Source: Mariniflexile sp044335535 (GTDB lineage Bacteria; Bacteroidota; Bacteroidia; Flavobacteriales; Flavobacteriaceae). Taken from it: a DNA stretch of 64,000 nucleotides. This document shows, one piece after another, positions 59,685 through 64,000 of the stretch. The notes below the pieces were generated by a model. The model ran no database searches and was not told where the DNA came from. It saw only the letters and a list, made by a program, of their open reading frames with translations. Position 1 is the stretch's first letter; every line of letters starts with the position of its first letter. The stretch is taken from positions 248,001-312,000 of the forward strand of contig NZ_JBIQVZ010000003.1 of the NCBI RefSeq assembly GCF_044335535.1, read 5' to 3'. Both the position numbers and the translations under genes were made by a program.

Positions 59685-60419
59685 TTTTCTAAGATTTAAG
59701 ATTTCAACGGTTTTTAAAGTAGCAGCGGTCACCGAAAGTGGTAGCACTAAAATGACACCAATCACAGGAATTAACAAAAACAGCATAAATATGATACCAT
59801 TTCCAATAGCTAATCCACGATGTTTTCTAACAAATTGCACACTTTCGCTATATTTAAAATGACGCTCCAAAGTATAATCCATATTCCCAAAACCTGAGTA
59901 ATAGGCTTGTACTAAAAAAAGCAATACCGTTGAAAAAATACCAATTATAGGGATAAATCCTAAAAGTAAAATAGGAATGGTTAAAAGAAGCTCCATACCT
60001 AAATTTCTAATATTTATACGAATACCTCGCCAAAGTTGCTGAGAAAAAGAGGTGGATCTATGTGTATGTATTTTGCCTATTAAATGGGTTTCAATTTTTT
60101 CGGACACTGGACTCATGAATGGTGCCGATAATGCCATAATGATATGTTTGTAAAGTATAAGTGCTATAAGTACAACAAACAAACCGCCTATAATATTGCT
60201 AATGGCAGTAAAGGTTTCCTTGCCCCATTCCCAAACCCAAATTTTGGAGATATAGTAGCCAATATTATCTGATAGACTATATGCTAAAACAGCAACAAGA
60301 ATTGCAATCAAAACGCTTATAAGCATAGGAATAGCAAAGTATTTCCAAAGTTTTAGTTTTGATATTAAACTAAAGGCTCCGAAATATGCCTGTATTCCTG
60401 AAATAATATTTTTAATCAT
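59655..60419 (-). CDS. EI24 family membrane protein (CysZ-like)
   Basis: This 254-residue inner-membrane protein has about six hydrophobic segments and matches the EI24/CysZ group (ISGIQAYFGAFSLISKLKLW, PFMSPVSEKIE, LVQAYYSGFGNMDYTLERH). Some members transport sulphate; others are of unknown function. The last residues (DPQGFNPDL) are encoded by the REP sequence, so the natural C-terminus has probably been altered by the insertion. It lies between hemE and hemF in the haem operon. Confidence 0.87.
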   Translation of the reverse strand: MIKNIISGIQAYFGAFSLISKLKLWKYFAIPMLISVLIAILVAVLAYSLSDNIGYYISKIWVWEWGKETFTAISNIIGGLFVVLIALILYKHIIMALSAPFMSPVSEKIETHLIGKIHTHRSTSFSQQLWRGIRINIRNLGMELLLTIPILLLGFIPIIGIFSTVLLFLVQAYYSGFGNMDYTLERHFKYSESVQFVRKHRGLAIGNGIIFMLFLLIPVIGVILVLPLSVTAATLKTVEILNLRKDPQGFNPDL

Positions 60420-60645
60420 AAAGGTCTCTTTGCTTTAGCGATTACTCATGCATTTTATTTTGTAAATTGGAAATTGTGAATGTTTCACATTTGCAGCGGC
60501 ATCCTTTTGTTTTGCTAAGAGTTCATTAAAAATAACGAAAACTTTATAAACAAAAGATATAGTGACATATTTACATTCATGAGTTCCAAATTTTAAAATA
60601 TCAACTTACGAATAAATGCGCGACCCTTCTGGTAACGCCCAAAAA
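60420..60645. other. 226-bp gene-free space between hemE and EI24
   Basis: No gene seen. Near 60608-60640 the minus strand reads GGGCGTTACCAGAAGGGTCG followed by CGC, and near 60505 AAAAGGATGCCGCTGCAAAT. Both recall a repeat common in Bacteroidota (GGGCGTTnCC...GGGTCGGGC and GGATGCCGCT), so this is probably a decayed repeat copy. The assignment is from memory and weak. Confidence 0.4.
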
Positions 60646-61671
60646 TCAGACTTTATATTCCTTTACGGCATCGATAAACGCCTTAGCATTTTCTACCGGG
60701 ATGTTAGGTAAAATACCATGACCAAGGTTTACAATGTATTTGTCTTTGCCAAATTCGTTTATCATTTGGTGTACCATTTTCTTGATTTCAGCAGGTGGCG
60801 ATAATAATCGTGCTGGATCAAAATTACCTTGAAGCGTAATGTTTCCACCAGTTAAATAACGGGCATTTCTTGCAGAACACGTCCAATCTACCCCTAAGGC
60901 GGAAGCGCCAGATTTAGCCATATCGTTTAGGGCAAACCAGCAGCCTTTACCAAAGGCAATAACAGGAGCATCGTCTTTTAATGCATCGATGATTTGTTGG
61001 ATATATTGCCAAGAGAACTCTTGATAATCTACTGGCGAAAGCATGCCTCCCCAGGAATCAAATATTTGTACCGCATTACATCCTGCTTTTACTTTTTCTT
61101 TTAAATAAGCAATAGTGGTATCGGTTATTTTTTGAAGCAATAAATGAGCTGCTACCGGATTAGTAAAGCAAAATTCTTTGGCTTTATCAAACGTTTTACT
61201 GCCTTGGCCTTGTACGCAATAACAAAGAATTGTCCATGGCGAGCCAGCGAAACCAATTAAGGGAATGTCATCATTCAATAATTCTTTAGTAGCTTTTATG
61301 GCTTGATACACGTAGTCTAAGGACTCTTTAACATCGGGAACAATAACATTATCGACATCTTTTGAAGTACGAACAGGATGAGGTAAATAAGGTCCAAAAT
61401 TTGGTTTCATTTGCACCTCAATATTCATAGCCTGTGGAATGACTAAAATATCACTGAATAGAATGGCAGCATCCATACCAAAACGGCGGATGGGTTGTAC
61501 GGTGATTTCGCTAGCAATTTCTGGTGTTTGGCAACGAGTAAAAAAATCATATTTGTCACGAAGTGCTATAAATTCTGGTAAATAGCGACCTGCTTGACGC
61601 ATCATCCAAACGGGAGGGCGTTGTACAGTTTCTCCTTTTAATGCTCTTAAAAATAAATCGTTTTTTATCAT
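60646..61671 (-). CDS. hemE: Uroporphyrinogen decarboxylase
   Basis: This enzyme removes four carboxyl groups from uroporphyrinogen III to give coproporphyrinogen III, the substrate of HemF. The signature RPPVWMMRQAGRYLPEF is at the N-terminus, and the active-site aspartate is in ILFSDILVIPQAM. The 341-residue length is usual. It lies 1 bp after the ktrA stop, so the haem genes and potassium genes are probably co-transcribed. Confidence 0.97.
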   Translation of the reverse strand: MIKNDLFLRALKGETVQRPPVWMMRQAGRYLPEFIALRDKYDFFTRCQTPEIASEITVQPIRRFGMDAAILFSDILVIPQAMNIEVQMKPNFGPYLPHPVRTSKDVDNVIVPDVKESLDYVYQAIKATKELLNDDIPLIGFAGSPWTILCYCVQGQGSKTFDKAKEFCFTNPVAAHLLLQKITDTTIAYLKEKVKAGCNAVQIFDSWGGMLSPVDYQEFSWQYIQQIIDALKDDAPVIAFGKGCWFALNDMAKSGASALGVDWTCSARNARYLTGGNITLQGNFDPARLLSPPAEIKKMVHQMINEFGKDKYIVNLGHGILPNIPVENAKAFIDAVKEYKV

Positions 61672-61672
61672 T

Positions 61673-62389
61673 TTAAATGTTCTTGTTTCTTAAATCGTAT
61701 TCTTCTTCGCCCATACAGTAGTTTTCAATATCTTTATTATTGCCATAAACGACTAAAATGTCGTTTTCTAGAACTAAAGTTTCAGGCGATGTACGACCTA
61801 TGGTTTCTTTAACAATGGTTTTCTTTCCTATTAAATTTTTCTTTTCAATTTCGCGAATGATAGTAATTAAAGTGAGGTGGTATTTGTCTATAGAATCCAA
61901 TTCCTGTAATGTTTTGCCGTAAAATTCTTTTTTCGCTTTTACTTCTGAAATGGTATAATTATTATCTAACTGGTAATTTTCTAGAGTAGATTTAAAGTTA
62001 ATTTGTTTGGTAAGTCTATCTGCCGAATCTTGCTCTGGGTGCACAATGCTGTAAATACCCATGGCCTCTAACACCGTATCGTGTATAGGCGATAAGGCCC
62101 TGCTGATAATTTTCACATTACTAAGTTTTTTTATAATGGCGGTTGTAATGATGGCTGCACCCTCGTTTTCTCCAATGGCAACAATAACTTTGTCGGCATC
62201 TTTTAAAGGCAGTGCTTCGTAGGCCAATTCATTTGTAGAGTCCATACAAATGGCATGCGAAATTTTATCTTTTACAAGATTAATTTTGTCCATTTGTTTA
62301 TCTATAGCTATAACTTCGTTACCCGTTTCGGTTAAACTTAAAGACAAAGCCATGCCAAAATTTCCAAGTCCGAAAACAATTATTTTCAT
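61673..62389 (-). CDS. ktrA: K+ uptake regulatory subunit (KtrA/TrkA-like RCK protein)
   Basis: This 238-residue cytoplasmic protein gates the potassium channel subunit. The Rossmann RCK_N domain has GLGNFGMALSLSLTETGNEV (NAD/ATP site) and CMDSTNE, and an RCK_C domain occupies about 138-222. The 13-bp gap to the preceding ktrB-like gene supports a complex of the two. There is only one RCK pair, as in KtrA, not the double TrkA type. Confidence 0.92.
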   Translation of the reverse strand: MKIIVFGLGNFGMALSLSLTETGNEVIAIDKQMDKINLVKDKISHAICMDSTNELAYEALPLKDADKVIVAIGENEGAAIITTAIIKKLSNVKIISRALSPIHDTVLEAMGIYSIVHPEQDSADRLTKQINFKSTLENYQLDNNYTISEVKAKKEFYGKTLQELDSIDKYHLTLITIIREIEKKNLIGKKTIVKETIGRTSPETLVLENDILVVYGNNKDIENYCMGEEEYDLRNKNI

Positions 62390-62402
62390 GCAGTTAAACT
62401 TT

Positions 62403-64000
62403 TTAGTTAATTAAAATATTCTCTTTTGGATACTCATAAAACTGATGGTTTATTTGGCGCAGTAGACCAATCATTAAATTGAGCATTCCTATTCTGCCAA
62501 TAAACATAACGGCAATAATAACATATTTGCTGGCTTCGGTAAGGTTTGGGGTAAAATTTAAGCTCAAACCAACGGTACTATAAGCCGAAAAGCATTCAAA
62601 AACAACCGTTAAAAGCGGTGTGTCTTTAGGTTCTAAAATTAATAAACTCATTATGGCTATGCCAATGATTATAAGCGAAATACATAGAATAGCAAAGGCC
62701 CTTGATGTAGATTCGGCCGAAAAGCGTCTTCCAAAAATTTCTATTCTACTTTTTCCTCTGGCAATGGCAAATATATTTAAAGTAGCCAATGCAAAGGTAC
62801 TCGTTTTTATACCACCACCAGTTGATGCAGGCGATGCCCCAATCCACATTAAAAATATAACAAATAATAGTGAAGGCATCGTCATTTGCGTATAATCTAC
62901 CACATTAAAGCCAGCAGTTCGCGGTGTGACCGAACCAAAGGCTGCATTGGTAATTTTCCCAAAAATGGTTTTATGGTCTAGTAAAGTATTGTTATATTCT
63001 GAAATAAATAAAAACACCCAACCTACAAACAATAAAATAATGGTGGTATAAATAACTATTTTAGAATTAAGCGTTACAATAGGCACACGCTTATGAATTA
63101 TTTTTTTGCTGAATAATTCTAATATATAAGTTTTTATGTACTTGAAAAAATTGAAAATGATGTGATGTCCAAGACCTCCAAAAACAACAAGAATCATAAT
63201 AATCCATTGAAATAAGTAATTAAAACGGATACTTTGGTCAAACAAACCAGATGAAAATATTGAAAAACCAGCATTACAAAATGCCGAGATAGAATGAAAT
63301 ATGGAAAAGAAAAACCTATTGTTTATATCCCGATTGGTTGTTATTGAAAAATAGATAAATAAGGCTCCAATAATTTCAACAGCAAGTGTAAATACCACGA
63401 CGTTTAGTGCGACTCTAAAAACATCTTTCAATCCTTCATGGGCTAAAAAATCTTTGGTGTTTAAACCTTCCTTGAAAGAGGAACTGCCTCTAAAGAAAAA
63501 GGCGAAGAACGATGTAAAGGTTAGTATACCAATACCTCCTAGTTGTATGAGTACTAAAATAATAGACTGCCCAATAATGGTAAAATCGGTACTTGTATCT
63601 AAAACAGCTAACCCAGTAACACATACACTGCTGGTCGCTGTAAACAAAGCATTTGTAAAGCTAATGCCATGGGTTGTGGCACTTGGCAGCATCAGCAAAA
63701 AAGCACCAGCCAATGCTAAAATCATAAAACTGCCTACAAATACAATAGCAGGATTAAAATACACATCGTAAATATGTCTTACTAAAACAAATAACCTTAA
63801 TAAAAAGTAAAGAATCAATCCACCCTCAAGAATGGGTTTTACTTTTTGTAAAATATAATGATAATCGTGTTTAATATGAAATAAGGATACAATAAGAGAA
63901 GTTACCAGTAACACAGAGATAATAATCATGTTTACAAAAGCAACGTTTTTACCTTTTTTGAACTTATAAACAATAAATTTAAAAGCATTAAAAAGCAGTA
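62403..64000 (-). CDS. ktrB: K+ uptake channel subunit, TrkH/KtrB family (5'-truncated by the window edge)
   Basis: This is a potassium-translocating protein of the TrkH/KtrB superfamily, paired with KtrA. Selectivity-filter-like glycine turns occur in SSVCVTGLAVLDTS, FCNAGFSIFSSG, VTPRTAGFNVVDYT and YSTVGLSLNFT, the four repeats of the channel. About 10-12 membrane helices are seen. The frame has an ATG at 63929, but it stays open to the window edge and upstream residues are typical (FKFIVYKFKKGKNVAFVN), so the gene probably begins beyond 64000. Confidence 0.92.
   Translation of the reverse strand, partial: LLFNAFKFIVYKFKKGKNVAFVNMIIISVLLVTSLIVSLFHIKHDYHYILQKVKPILEGGLILYFLLRLFVLVRHIYDVYFNPAIVFVGSFMILALAGAFLLMLPSATTHGISFTNALFTATSSVCVTGLAVLDTSTDFTIIGQSIILVLIQLGGIGILTFTSFFAFFFRGSSSFKEGLNTKDFLAHEGLKDVFRVALNVVVFTLAVEIIGALFIYFSITTNRDINNRFFFSIFHSISAFCNAGFSIFSSGLFDQSIRFNYLFQWIIMILVVFGGLGHHIIFNFFKYIKTYILELFSKKIIHKRVPIVTLNSKIVIYTTIILLFVGWVFLFISEYNNTLLDHKTIFGKITNAAFGSVTPRTAGFNVVDYTQMTMPSLLFVIFLMWIGASPASTGGGIKTSTFALATLNIFAIARGKSRIEIFGRRFSAESTSRAFAILCISLIIIGIAIMSLLILEPKDTPLLTVVFECFSAYSTVGLSLNFTPNLTEASKYVIIAVMFIGRIGMLNLMIGLLRQINHQFYEYPKENILIN

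Noticed and set aside
1..64000. tRNA, rRNA and riboswitch genes
   Set aside because: No cloverleaf, rRNA segment or familiar riboswitch core was recognised by eye; a covariance-model search would be needed to be sure.

Overview
The window is a chromosomal segment of a member of the Flavobacteriaceae (Bacteroidota), probably marine. The evidence is the low G+C content, the near absence of strong Shine-Dalgarno sites, promoter boxes of the Bacteroidota TAnnTTTG type, type IX secretion and gliding genes (porW/sprE, gldH), a C-terminal sorting-type domain, and lineage-typical families (DUF6341, DUF6427, DUF5687, DUF4292, DUF4254, DUF6168). There is no rRNA, tRNA, CRISPR array, prophage or complete insertion sequence. 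Most genes are housekeeping. The unusual material is a dense set of short palindromic and MITE-like repeats between genes, and what these have done to neighbouring genes.

Layout. 1-4.1 kb: the end of a surface polysaccharide locus (sugar-nucleotide decarboxylase tail, priming sugar transferase, GT2, CapK/PaaK-like ligase). 4.3-9.2 kb: purD, two conserved membrane proteins, upp, DUF4254 and a GT9 glycosyltransferase. 9.3-13.1 kb: a PaaE-like flavin/2Fe-2S reductase, DUF2059, and an ABC exporter pair. 13.5-22.6 kb: porW, bactofilin, then atpZ-DUF6168-atpB-E-F-H-A-G, with a four-helix-bundle gene wedged between atpA and atpG; atpD and atpC are not here. 22.8-31.2 kb: two secreted proteins, a flippase, dut, a nucleotidyltransferase, a GIY-YIG protein, and a tight TPR-DUF4292-EnvC operon. 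31.2-39.7 kb: thioesterase, SPOR protein, dprA, trpS, plsC, an ECF sigma factor with a membrane-spanning partner, and recA. 40-44.5 kb: trhO-trhP-ferredoxin (tRNA uridine-34 hydroxylation by both known routes), ricT, gldH. 44.6-48.5 kb: PBP1A and the two subunits of 3-oxoacid CoA-transferase. 49-56.5 kb: a fused peptide-type ABC ATPase, exonuclease, serine hydrolase, ogt, CNNM/CBS protein, an outer-membrane barrel protein and a BIG2-DM13 lipoprotein. 56.7-64 kb (minus strand): a likely operon ktrB-ktrA-hemE-EI24-hemF-ychJ-hemB.

The most striking feature is the hemF reading frame. A REP-associated tyrosine transposase (RAYT) is joined without a stop codon to the complete HemF domain, and REP-type palindromes lie on both sides of the transposase part, one of them translated into the junction. 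HemF has no start codon of its own next to its domain, so this haem enzyme seems to depend on transposon-derived sequence for its translation.

Other points worth following: the trhO-trhP-ferredoxin cluster; an ECF sigma factor next to a protein that looks like an anti-sigma domain, inner-membrane helix, long linker and outer-membrane barrel in one chain; a family of about 160-bp MITE-like elements, two of which share a CCGTAGCTATGG core; a candidate structured RNA with its own terminator upstream of trhO; and a 42-bp tandem repeat that contains the atpG stop codon.
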